NCBI GenBank assembly: GCA_016930075.1
Contig: JAFGHS010000165.1
Span: forward strand, 28,103-92,102
DNA: 64,000 bases
Source of the DNA: Deltaproteobacteria bacterium
GTDB taxonomy: Bacteria > Desulfobacterota > Syntrophia > Syntrophales > JAFGHS01
Direction: 5' to 3'
The stretch's first letter is position 1. Each line of letters opens with the position of its first letter. Shown in pieces: positions 53,978 through 61,566 of this stretch. The translations under genes and the position numbers were made by a program. Under the pieces are notes generated by a model. The model had not been told where the DNA came from. It did no database searches and was given only the letters and a program-made list of their open reading frames with translations.

Positions 53978-54742
53978 ATGAAACATCAATTTTTAAAAAA
54001 CTATTTGATATTGTCGGGGTGGTTATTTTTATTTAGCCTGGGCTTTTTTGTCTCTGTGGGCCAGACGCAGATGAGTCCCAAAGAAGTCCTGCAAAAAGCC
54101 GATGAAGCCCGCGGCAATGCTCAGGGGATTCAGTGGGACATCAAAATAGAGTCTATGGAGGCCGGACGTGAACAGGTCAGGACCATTCGGGTGACGGCGC
54201 GCGGTTATCATTCACTGGCCGAGACTCTGTATCCCGCCAACGTCAAAGGTCAACGATTGTTGATGATCGACCGCAACATGTGGTTTGCCAAACCGGGACT
54301 TTCAAAGCCGGTGCCTATTTCTCCCAGGCAAAAACTTATGGGCATGGTCTCCAACGGCGATGTCGCATCGACCAATTATTCCGGGGATTACAACATCACA
54401 CAGACGGCCGACGTTCAATTCAACGGAGAGACTTGTTATCTGTTTGATTTAAAAGCGTTGGACAGCAGGGCCACCTATGACCGGATTAAATACTGGATAT
54501 CCAAAAAGCGTCTTGTCGGACTGCAGGCCGAATTCTATACCGTATCCGGAAAGATGTTTAAGACAGCGACCTTTGAATATCAAAACAGCATTGCCCTGGA
54601 AGGGAGGGAGCGGGAATTTATTTCCCGGATGACCGTAAACAGCGCCATTGTCAAAGAAGATGTGACCACAATGTCTTACCAAAAACCCATACTCAAAAAA
54701 GTTCCCGACGCTTTTTTTAATCTGAATCTGCTTATGAAATAG
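53978..54742 (+). CDS. Outer-membrane lipoprotein-sorting protein, LolA-like
   Basis: A 254-residue periplasmic protein with a signal peptide ending VSVGQTQ. The mature part has the LolA/LolB-type half-barrel pattern: MSPKEVLQKADEARG, MIDRNMWFAKPGLSKPVPIS, QKLMGMVSNGDVASTNYSGD and LDSRATYDRIKYWISKKRLV. This group typically occurs next to MacB/LolC-like permeases or RND exporters and presumably carries a lipid or lipidated product across the periplasm. Here it lies between the permease and an outer-membrane barrel, which supports that role. It is not the housekeeping LolA (~205 residues). Confidence 0.87.
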   Translation: MKHQFLKNYLILSGWLFLFSLGFFVSVGQTQMSPKEVLQKADEARGNAQGIQWDIKIESMEAGREQVRTIRVTARGYHSLAETLYPANVKGQRLLMIDRNMWFAKPGLSKPVPISPRQKLMGMVSNGDVASTNYSGDYNITQTADVQFNGETCYLFDLKALDSRATYDRIKYWISKKRLVGLQAEFYTVSGKMFKTATFEYQNSIALEGREREFISRMTVNSAIVKEDVTTMSYQKPILKKVPDAFFNLNLLMK

Positions 54743-54751
54743 GATTTGTCA

Positions 54752-56101
54752 ATGAACGATGATTTCTCAAGACGCATGATTTCAGCCGTTGTCTTTTCAT
54801 TGATGGTCTTTTCTTCAGGGGGGTGGCCGCCGTCAGCACAGGCCGCTGATGAAAAAGACGCGAAGCCTTCAATCATCCGGATGATAAAGGAGCGCGCATC
54901 CGCAGATATACGTCTCCTGACTTACGGCGTAATCCAGGAGCCGGCCAGGTCCAGCCAAAATCCGGATAATAACTTTTTACAGCTTCCCCATTATACCGCT
55001 GATCTGGAATTAAGGCCCGACGTCAGGCTGGATGGGAATATTTTGGAGCTTTCCGCCAAACCGAGAGCAAAACTCGCGTTGAGAATATGGGAGGAAGGGT
55101 CGCTAAGCGGCCGGACCTGCTGGAAAGATGAATGGTATGTCAATGAGTGGATGATGCGCCTGAAGGTGCGGGAAAATCTTTTGATTTCTTACGGCAGGGA
55201 AAATCTCCAATGGGGTCCTTCTTTTCTTTTTTCCCCTTCCAATCCATTCTTCAGGGATAATGGCCGCAGCAATCCGTATATGGAAGTCGCGGGAATGGAT
55301 TTTAGCCGTCTTGTCTGGATTCCCCGCAATTCCTGGGCCATGTCCCTCATTGTCAATACGGATGAAGGCCGCAACAAGCTCATCGGTCCGGAAACTTTTG
55401 AAAATACATACGCCCTGAAAGTGGATTACATGGAACGTGAGTATTATGCATCCGTCGTTTTTTCCCGGAAAGCTCACAAACACACATTGGGATTATTCGG
55501 CGGATGGACCGTCTCCGATGCGATTCTTCTTTACGGGGAGGGAAGCTTTATGCAAGGCAGTAATGCATTGTATCCCCGGAATGATGGTTCTTATTTAGGG
55601 GCCTCGATGCAGAAAGTCCATCGAGAAGATTCCGGGATGAAGCCGATTATTTTAATCGGCACGTCCTACACCCTGGAATCAAGCGGCACTTTTTCACTGG
55701 AATATGTCTACAATGCGGAGGGCTACAGCAGAGAAGAAGCCGACATTTACTACGAATTAAGACGCAAAGGCGCCATGGCCTTCAATATGCAGGAAATGGC
55801 GGGGGTATTAGGAAAGATGACGCTTTGGCAGACGATAGATCCGGGGCTCCGGTTGTTGCGAAAAAATTTTGCCATGCTGCAATATACTCAGAGCAACATC
55901 GTAAACAAAATCGACCTGACTGTACGCTGGACGCAAAATTTTGATGACGGCTCCGGTCAATTTCTCTCGCTTCTGTCATGCTCACTGGGGGATCATCTGG
56001 AGTTATTTTCTTCCGGAATGGTTCATGCGGGAGGACAGAACACGGAATTCGGCAGCATCATGAATTATCAATTCATGTTCGGGATAAAGTATACATTTTA
56101 A
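54752..56101 (+). CDS. Predicted outer-membrane beta-barrel protein
   Basis: A 449-residue protein with a signal peptide (VFSLMVFSSGGWPPSAQA), alternating amphipathic strands (RLLTYGVIQEPA, AKLALRIWEEGS, NLLISYGRENLQWGPSFLF) and a terminal Phe (FMFGIKYTF), the usual C-terminal BAM signal. It resembles DUF1302/porin-like barrels that accompany LolA-like and MacB- or MMPL-type exporters. It could be the outer-membrane acceptor or exit of that system. ATG 54752 has AGGA seven bases upstream; it starts nine bases after the LolA-like stop. Confidence 0.8.
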   Translation: MNDDFSRRMISAVVFSLMVFSSGGWPPSAQAADEKDAKPSIIRMIKERASADIRLLTYGVIQEPARSSQNPDNNFLQLPHYTADLELRPDVRLDGNILELSAKPRAKLALRIWEEGSLSGRTCWKDEWYVNEWMMRLKVRENLLISYGRENLQWGPSFLFSPSNPFFRDNGRSNPYMEVAGMDFSRLVWIPRNSWAMSLIVNTDEGRNKLIGPETFENTYALKVDYMEREYYASVVFSRKAHKHTLGLFGGWTVSDAILLYGEGSFMQGSNALYPRNDGSYLGASMQKVHREDSGMKPIILIGTSYTLESSGTFSLEYVYNAEGYSREEADIYYELRRKGAMAFNMQEMAGVLGKMTLWQTIDPGLRLLRKNFAMLQYTQSNIVNKIDLTVRWTQNFDDGSGQFLSLLSCSLGDHLELFSSGMVHAGGQNTEFGSIMNYQFMFGIKYTF

Positions 56102-56222
56102 GAATTCATGGCGTGATGCGGTTTGTTTTCCGCAGGATGCCGCTTGTGCGTCATAAGATCATGTGAGATAATCAACGTGCCGGTGATAAAGAGGGGCGTC
56201 CCCCGTCATAAAAGGAGTTGTC

Positions 56223-56252
56223 ATGGCCTTAACGGTTAAATGGAATGGTTGA
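56223..56252 (+). CDS. Nine-codon leader ORF overlapping next start
   Basis: The best ribosome site of the region, AAAGGAG (56212-56218), is placed for ATG 56223, which encodes only MALTVKWNG before TGA at 56250-56252. This stop overlaps the start region of the O-antigen-ligase-like gene (ATG 56245 and 56254), which has no good site of its own. It may be a leader that couples translation, or a frameshifted start. Confidence 0.45.
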   Translation: MALTVKWNG

Positions 56253-57537
56253 AATGCAGCAAGCAGCAGATGCCTCTGCGAACCGGGAAGCGGATTTGAA
56301 GGGCAAAAAAGTGGCGGATCGAACGACAGTATTGTTCCACCAAACGGCGATGATCCTTATCGGGGCATTCATTTTTTTCGTCCCCATACCCCATACAACG
56401 GCAATCAAGGAATTCTGCTTTTACGCGGCCCTGGCCATAACGCTCTTCCTTGTTATTTCCAAAAGGGTCACATGGTCTTTTCGATCGCCCCTGGCGTTGC
56501 CTTTTTTACTATTTGCGCTTTGGGCTTTCATCGGATTATTCTTTGCCGTGGACAAGCCGAACAGCGTTCATGATTATTTGGCCCACCTGATCCGGTATAT
56601 TGCTCTTTACTATCTTCTGGTCCACTACTACGATTCCCTGGACGGACTTGAGTTGTTGTCCTGGATCATCGTGGCATCCCTGACCCTGTTTTCTGTGGGA
56701 GGCATGATATGTTTTTATGGAATTCAGGGCTTCAATTTGATGTCGGATCAGATGCTTTTCAAGGAAATGGAAGTCAACAATATCGGTTTTTCCACGGCAG
56801 TGGCTATCATTATCGGGCTGACGCTTTATGAAAAGCAAACACAGCGGGAGCGCAAGCTGCTGCTGCTCGTATCGCTGACGTCTGCAACCATGGCGACATT
56901 TCTGACGCATTCCCGTGCGGCGGTTGCGGGTCTTACGCTGGCTTTATGCATTTTGTTTCCCATCAGAAAGAAGGCCGTCGCTATTTTCATCTGTGTCATT
57001 GCCGCAGTGGTTGTTTTGTCTCCGGTGAGATCCTTTTTAAAAACCGATGTCGTCCAAAACAGCATTCTTCAGAATGAAAGGTTCAATATCTGGCGGACGT
57101 ATTTTGAGATGGCCAAGGACTACCCTCTGACAGGCATCGGCTACGGCATGGAGCTATGGAAAAACCGGGAACTCTGGAGTCACTATGTCAACCGGTTTCC
57201 GCCGGAGCGGAAATCCGTTACGATCGACCCCCACCCGCACAATATATTGATGAGCGTCCTCGTCCGGACGGGATTTGTCGGTCTGGGCCTCTTTGTGTTT
57301 CTCCTGATTCAATTTGCCAGGATGTGCGCATTGTCAATTAAAAGCCGCGATCCGGTTGTCCGGGAGTGGGGCGTCTGTTTGCTTGCGGCTTTTATGGCCT
57401 ACTTTGTAAAGGCCCAGTTTGAAACGGGTCTGGATCAAGTGCCCGTCATTTTCATGTTTACCCTTTTTGCGATGGTCACGATCCTGCACCGTCTTTCATC
57501 AAATACAACCGACAAGGATGTCGCGCCAACCGTATGA
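56245..57537 (+). CDS. O-antigen ligase/polymerase-like protein (WaaL/Wzy fold)
   Basis: A 430-residue membrane protein with about eleven helices. The Wzy_C/WaaL domain spans about residues 200-370, with FLTHSRAAVAGLTLALCILF and the large periplasmic loop (NERFNIWRTYFEMAKDYPLT; GIGYGMELWK; HPHNILMSVLVRTGFVGLGL), including the His and Arg residues typical of glycan ligases. It joins or polymerises lipid-linked glycans at the outer face of the inner membrane. It ends the cluster that begins with the radical SAM gene. Translation may depend on the leader ORF at 56223. A strong hairpin follows. Confidence 0.85.
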   Translation: MVEMQQAADASANREADLKGKKVADRTTVLFHQTAMILIGAFIFFVPIPHTTAIKEFCFYAALAITLFLVISKRVTWSFRSPLALPFLLFALWAFIGLFFAVDKPNSVHDYLAHLIRYIALYYLLVHYYDSLDGLELLSWIIVASLTLFSVGGMICFYGIQGFNLMSDQMLFKEMEVNNIGFSTAVAIIIGLTLYEKQTQRERKLLLLVSLTSATMATFLTHSRAAVAGLTLALCILFPIRKKAVAIFICVIAAVVVLSPVRSFLKTDVVQNSILQNERFNIWRTYFEMAKDYPLTGIGYGMELWKNRELWSHYVNRFPPERKSVTIDPHPHNILMSVLVRTGFVGLGLFVFLLIQFARMCALSIKSRDPVVREWGVCLLAAFMAYFVKAQFETGLDQVPVIFMFTLFAMVTILHRLSSNTTDKDVAPTV

Positions 57538-57546
57538 TAATAACGG

Positions 57547-57587
57547 CAAAGGGTAAGATCCCGTATCTACCGGGTGCTTACCCTTTG
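57547..57587 (+). terminator. Hairpin terminator after the O-antigen-ligase-like gene
   Basis: CAAAGGGTAAG (57547-57557) is inverted exactly at 57577-57587, with inner CCCG/CGGG. It begins nine bases after the stop codon. The distal arm touches a MITE-like element, which may have displaced the T run. Confidence 0.65.
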
Positions 57588-57718
57588 AGACCTTTGAAAA
57601 ACGCCTGCTTTGTCATTGCGAGCGAAGCGAAGCAATCTCATAAGCATTCGAAATACAAGAGATTGCCACGGCACTCCGCGCCTCGCAATGACAAAAAATA
57701 CAGAAATTCAAAGTTCTC
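57587..57718. mobile_element. MITE-like element with GAGACCTTTGAA ends
   Basis: GAGACCTTTGAA (57587-57598) is inverted with one mismatch at 57707-57718 (TTCAAAGTTCTC). Inside is TTTGTCATTGCGAGCGAAG with its inverse CTCGCAATGACAAA. Flanks CCTTT and CCATT suggest a decayed 5-bp duplication. There is no coding capacity. Confidence 0.7.
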
Positions 57719-57753
57719 CCATTGTCGTCAGCAGCGGAGCCTGTCTTTATATT

Positions 57754-59046
57754 TTAGTTTCGGTGATCAAAAACGCGCTTCGACTTCCGCTCCGTTCGGG
57801 GGAGTTCCTGATAGGCGACAATCTCTACCTTCCCGCTTACGAGGGCCTCTTTGCGCACGGTTCGTTCGATTGTCGCGGCCAGGGCGTGATCATTGCCCGC
57901 ATCGCCGCCTTCTTCCCGCTCTATCTTGATGGTCATATAATCCTTGCCGTCTTCCAGGCGGTCAAGATGGATCTGGAATTCACTGCCGATGCCTTTCTGC
58001 CGGGAGAGAATCTCATCGATGTGGCTGGGATAGATGTTGACGCCCCGGACGATGAACATGTCGTCGGAGCGGCCCATGATCTTGTCGTGCCGTGGAAAAG
58101 GGGAACCGCAGGGGCAGTCGCCGGGGATGAGGCGGGTCAGGTCGCGGGAACGGTAGCGGATCATGGGCGTTCCCTCCTTCTTCAACGTCGTGTAAACCAT
58201 CTCGCCCACTTCGCCATCCTTGACCGGCTCCAGTGTGTCGGGATCGAGGATCTCGAGGATGTAATAATCGGGCCAGTAGTGAATTCCCTCGTGATGAATG
58301 CAATCAAGGCCCGTCCCGGGCCCGTAGATTTCCGTGAGGCCGGGGATGTCGAAAATATGCTCGGCCCCCAGGAGGGACTTGACCTTTTTCATCAGGGCGT
58401 CGCTTGAGCGTTCAGCGCCGAAGATGACCTTTTTAACGTTGATCTGATCGACGAGGCCCCGGCTCTGCACTTCCTCTGCCAGAAGCAGGGCCATAGAGGC
58501 GGTGCTGCAAATAACGGTGGTCTGAAAATCGACGAGAAACTGCAACTGCATGTCGATGTTGCCGGGCCCGGCGGGGATGGCGAAGGCGCCGAACCGCTCG
58601 CAGCCGAGTTGGAATCCCACGCCTGCCGTCCATACGCCGTATCCCACGCAGATCTGGACGCGGTCGGTTTTCGTCAACGCTGCCGTTTCGTAGCAGCGGG
58701 CAAACATATTGGCCCAGTCGTCGATGTCTTTGGCTGTGTAGACCAGAACTTTTCTTTTTCCCGTCGTACCGGAGGAGGCGTGCATCCGCACCACGTCTTC
58801 AAAGGGGACGGAGATGAGGGGGTAGGGGTAGTTCTCCTGAAGATCCTGGGAGGTCGTGAAGGGCAGCCTCTTCAGGTCGTCAAGCGTTTTGATGTCATCC
58901 GGCCTGATGCCCGCTTCGGCCAATTTATTTCGATAGAACTCCGATCCCGCATAGGCGTGGTTGACGGTCCATTTCAGGCCCGCAAGCTGAAGAGCCGCAA
59001 GGTCGTCTTTCGTCATGGAGGCCGGTGTAAAGATTTTTTCCATCAT
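57754..59046 (-). CDS. Phenylacetate-CoA ligase family protein (PaaK-like)
   Basis: A 430-residue AMP-forming acyl-CoA ligase of the PaaK type. Motifs: RMHASSGTTGKRKVLVYT (ATP loop), YGVWTAGVGFQLGCERFGA, LTEIYGPGTGLDC, MIRYRSRDLTRLIPGDCPCG, and GRSDDMFIVRGVNIYPSHID near the C-terminus. It activates an aryl or other carboxylic acid with ATP and CoA, the first step of anaerobic aromatic degradation; the precise acid is unknown. The first of the two consecutive ATGs (59046) has GAGAGG six bases upstream, so the longer 452-residue frame is not favoured. It is not in an operon. Confidence 0.92.
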   Translation of the reverse strand: MMEKIFTPASMTKDDLAALQLAGLKWTVNHAYAGSEFYRNKLAEAGIRPDDIKTLDDLKRLPFTTSQDLQENYPYPLISVPFEDVVRMHASSGTTGKRKVLVYTAKDIDDWANMFARCYETAALTKTDRVQICVGYGVWTAGVGFQLGCERFGAFAIPAGPGNIDMQLQFLVDFQTTVICSTASMALLLAEEVQSRGLVDQINVKKVIFGAERSSDALMKKVKSLLGAEHIFDIPGLTEIYGPGTGLDCIHHEGIHYWPDYYILEILDPDTLEPVKDGEVGEMVYTTLKKEGTPMIRYRSRDLTRLIPGDCPCGSPFPRHDKIMGRSDDMFIVRGVNIYPSHIDEILSRQKGIGSEFQIHLDRLEDGKDYMTIKIEREEGGDAGNDHALAATIERTVRKEALVSGKVEIVAYQELPRTERKSKRVFDHRN

Positions 59047-59479
59047 GCGATACCTCTCGTTATTTCTTATCAAGCGCCCAGAAATATAGGGGAAGGCCTT
59101 CTTTAATGTCAAGAAATTTGATCGCCGTCCTGCAATCCGTCATCTCATCAGGCATGATTGCTCCTCCAGGCTCAAAGAGGGTTTTTTTATTTTTTTTAAG
59201 GTCAATGAAGGATGTCTGTAAATTCAATAATTGATGACCCCGTAAGAAGTCAATAATTCACCGGCCATGTCATACCGGCGAAAGCCGATGTCAAGAAATA
59301 TCAATTGTTTACAAAAGCACCAGACCCCGGCTTTCGCCGGGGTGACGACTTTTTACGATCTTGCCTCATTTGACAAAAGAGAAAAACAAGGATAGACACT
59401 CAAAAGCAAAAGTCAAAAGCTGATGGACGCACCCATCGTTTGGTTCATGCCGTTTAAAAATAATTGCAAGGAGGACCAA
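59047..59479. other. Divergent intergenic region, paaK-like / FAD oxidoreductase
   Basis: No gene seen. It contains a MITE-like element (59241-59357) and the promoter regions of the two divergent genes. A TTTTTTTATTTTTTTT run at 59185-59199 is the only other notable feature. Confidence 0.6.
59241..59357. mobile_element. MITE-like element with CGTAA(A/G)AAGTC ends
   Basis: CGTAAGAAGTC (59241-59251) is inverted with one mismatch at 59347-59357 (GACTTTTTACG), the same end type as at 32813-32948. The interior is different: CATACCGGCGAAAGCCG and CCCCGGCTTTCGCCGGGG, related to the cassette in the elements at 60917 and 62999. Confidence 0.65.
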
Positions 59480-60898
59480 GTGAAAACCGTATTGGAACCG
59501 CAAAAGGATATTCCCGTTTTTATTGAAGCGGATGTTATTATTGTCGGCGGCGGGCCTGCCGGGATTGCCGCGTCCCTGTCCGCGGCGCGCAACGGCGCGC
59601 AGACCGTCGTCGTCGAAAAGTTCGGCGCCTTGGGAGGGATGCAGACCCACAGCATGAGCAGCACTTTTTCGCTCCTCGATCCGGCCATTCAGGGCGGCAT
59701 TATCACAGACATCATCGCCCGGCTACGGGCCGACGGGGGCATTCAGAGGGACGCTGCGGCAAAGACGCGGCATGCCGCCTTTACGTCCACCAATTTCGAC
59801 TGCGAGGTCTACAAAGCCATGCTCGACGACATGATGGCCGAGGCGGGCGTGAAGCTCCTGTATCATACGACGGGTGTCGGGGCGATTAAGGAAGGAAACA
59901 CCCTCAAAGGCATCTTTATCGAGTGCATCGAGGGGCGATATGCGATTTTAGGCAAGGTCATTGTGGATTCCACGGGAAATGCCGACATTGCCTGGAAATC
60001 CGGCGCGGCCTGCCTGGATGACGGCCACAGCCGCGGGCCGAAGAAAGGGCGTCACATGGGGTTCGGCTGCCGCTTTTATATCAGTGGCGTCGATGAGGAG
60101 CGATTCGATAAATTCAAGAAAGACCATCCCGAAGAATGGACGGGCCTTTACGGCGGAAGAAGCCTGGTGACGCAGGCCAAAGCCGAGGGTCGTTACCACG
60201 GCTACCGCGAAAGTCTGATCATCCATACGGGAAGAAAGCCCGGCATTGCCATGATCGAAGGCTTCAACTATCCTCTCGCCGATGGGCACCACGGCTGGAA
60301 GATTGAAGACGTGACGGAAGGAGAAATCGATTTGCGAAAACAGGTCTGGTCCGCCTTCAAACTGATCAAGGGCAATATTCCGGGATTTGAGAATTCATCG
60401 GTGGAAAAGACGTGGACCATTCCCATCTTCCGGGATACCCACCGGATTCTGGGGGAATATGTCCTGGCGGAAGACGATATTTACGCGGGCAGGGCGTTCG
60501 ACGATTCCATCGCCGTCAGCAATATGGGTCCCGACATCTACGGCCCCGACGGCGAACATGTCTATGAGGTCGTGCGGCCCCACGATATTCCCTACCGATG
60601 CCTCGTGTCCAAAGAGACGGACAACCTGCTGGCTGCCGGGGCCACCATTTCAGCGGATTTCTACGCCTTCGCCGCCGACCGGTATTGCGCCCCAAGCATG
60701 TGTACGGGCCAGGCGGCCGGAACGGCGGCGGCCCTCGCCGCACGTCTGAATGTGACGCCGCGGAAACTGGATGTGAATCTGCTCCAGGACACCCTGCGCA
60801 GCCAGGGCGCCCGCGTCACCTTGAAAGATGTGCCCGAAAGTGTGCTCGGCGAATACGAAGCCCGGTTTGAGAAAAACCGAAACATCAAAGACGTGTAG
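59480..60898 (+). CDS. FAD-dependent oxidoreductase (FAD_oxidored family)
   Basis: A 472-residue flavoprotein. The dinucleotide-binding loop is VIIVGGGPAGIAASLSAARN, followed by EKFGALGGMQTH; a second nucleotide-contact segment VDSTGNADIAWKSG and the C-terminal ADRYCAPSMCTGQAAGTAAA complete the family pattern. It oxidises or reduces an unknown substrate, possibly with an electron-transfer partner. Start is GTG 59480 with AAGGAGG five bases upstream; the ATG frame from 59423 lacks a site. It stands alone between MITE-like elements. Confidence 0.9.
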   Translation: MKTVLEPQKDIPVFIEADVIIVGGGPAGIAASLSAARNGAQTVVVEKFGALGGMQTHSMSSTFSLLDPAIQGGIITDIIARLRADGGIQRDAAAKTRHAAFTSTNFDCEVYKAMLDDMMAEAGVKLLYHTTGVGAIKEGNTLKGIFIECIEGRYAILGKVIVDSTGNADIAWKSGAACLDDGHSRGPKKGRHMGFGCRFYISGVDEERFDKFKKDHPEEWTGLYGGRSLVTQAKAEGRYHGYRESLIIHTGRKPGIAMIEGFNYPLADGHHGWKIEDVTEGEIDLRKQVWSAFKLIKGNIPGFENSSVEKTWTIPIFRDTHRILGEYVLAEDDIYAGRAFDDSIAVSNMGPDIYGPDGEHVYEVVRPHDIPYRCLVSKETDNLLAAGATISADFYAFAADRYCAPSMCTGQAAGTAAALAARLNVTPRKLDVNLLQDTLRSQGARVTLKDVPESVLGEYEARFEKNRNIKDV

Positions 60899-60916
60899 CC
60901 GTCCGATGCATGTCTT

Positions 60917-61182
60917 GAGACCTTTGCACAACTATGTAAAACCAGCCATTTTGTCATTCCGTGCAAGCAAAGCACGACACGTAATCCAGTAATGAGACCT
61001 TTGAATTTGTCATTTCGAGGAGTGGTAGCGACGAGAAATCTCAACGAATTCAGACCAATAAGATTTCTCCCTATGGTCGAAATGACAGGAAATGAGCATT
61101 ATTCAAAGGTCTCGTAATTTCAATAGCTTCTGGATACCGGCTTCCGCCGGTATGACGAAAAGAGGAGTTGTGCAAAGGTCTC
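60917..61182. mobile_element. MITE-like element with GAGACCTTTGCACAAC ends, carrying a nested insertion
   Basis: Perfect 16-bp terminal inverted repeats at 60917-60932 and 61167-61182, flanked by direct repeats GTCTT (60912-60916, 61183-61187). Without the nested element and its duplication it measures 141 bp, the same as the copy at 62999-63139, to which it is about 90% identical in inverted orientation. Confidence 0.92.
60994..61113. mobile_element. Nested MITE-like element with GAGACCTTTGAAT ends
   Basis: A 120-bp element with perfect 13-bp inverted ends (60994-61006, 61101-61113), flanked by GTAAT duplications (60989-60993, 61114-61118). Removing the element and one GTAAT restores CCAGTAATTTCAATAGC, as found uninterrupted in the copy at 62999-63139. 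The interior is the TGTCATTTCGAGG cassette. Confidence 0.93.
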
Positions 61183-61306
61183 GTCTTATGTACGCCGCCA
61201 TGCGATAAAGAGGGGCATAACGCCTGTGATTTGAGTGATCGTATGTTATGCCCTTCCTTCGTGGTCCGATAAAAATCTTTGCGGGAACCGGCTTCTGAAA
61301 AAGAGG

Positions 61307-61543
61307 TCAGCCCATCTCCTGCCGGATCAATTTTGCAACTTCTCCGTCATCGGGGAATCGAGGATTCGCCATGTTTTGTTTGGAATAGATCAGCCTGTTG
61401 TTTAACTTGACGTCGAAGATTCCGCCGCCGCCCTGGATCAATAGGATTTTGACGTCGGGATAATTTGCCTTCAATTCCGCTTCCACCCGTGAAGCGTGAG
61501 GAAGATAGTTTCAGGCAACACAATACTCAATGGAAATGTTCAT
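61307..61543 (-). CDS. SelW/Rdx-family selenoprotein (Sec at codon 11)
   Basis: Reading the TGA at 61513-61511 as selenocysteine gives a 78-residue protein starting MNISIEYCVAUNYLPHASRV and ending FPDDGEVAKLIRQEMG before a second TGA. It has the thioredoxin-like Rdx layout: strand, CxxU redox motif (Cys8, Sec11) and helix, then LIQGGGGIFDVKL and FPDDGEVA, conserved in SelW/SelT/SelH proteins. Cys homologues carry CVPCNYLPRA at this place. AAGGAGG sits five bases before ATG 61543, an excellent ribosome site. Directly after the TGA, CUUCC...GGAAG can form a stem-loop suited to a bacterial SECIS. A role in thiol redox balance is presumed. Genome must encode SelA, SelB, SelC and SelD. It ends inside no other gene and follows the M50 gene by 23 bp. 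Confidence 0.9.
61482..61506 (-). promoter_or_regulatory. Putative bacterial SECIS element of the selW-like gene
   Basis: On the minus strand, six bases after the UGA, CUUCC and GGAAG (positions 61504-61500 and 61484-61480 approximately) can pair around a loop with C-A-C/G-U-G as alternative inner pairs and exposed G residues. Position and size fit the SelB-binding hairpins known from E. coli fdhF-type genes, though no strict consensus exists. Confidence 0.5.
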
Positions 61544-61566
61544 AACGCCTCCTTCTTTTTTTCCTG

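Larger units (their letters stand above)
60899..61306. other. Intergenic region made mostly of nested repeat elements
   Basis: No gene seen. 60917-61182 is a composite element; the rest (61183-61306) includes GTTATGCC/GGCATAAC inverted pair (61215-61253), which can form a hairpin after the selenoprotein gene on the minus strand and may be its terminator. Confidence 0.65.

Noticed and set aside
59047..59112. 22-residue extension of the PaaK-like protein
   Set aside because: GAGAGG is placed for ATG 59046, and PaaK similarity starts there.
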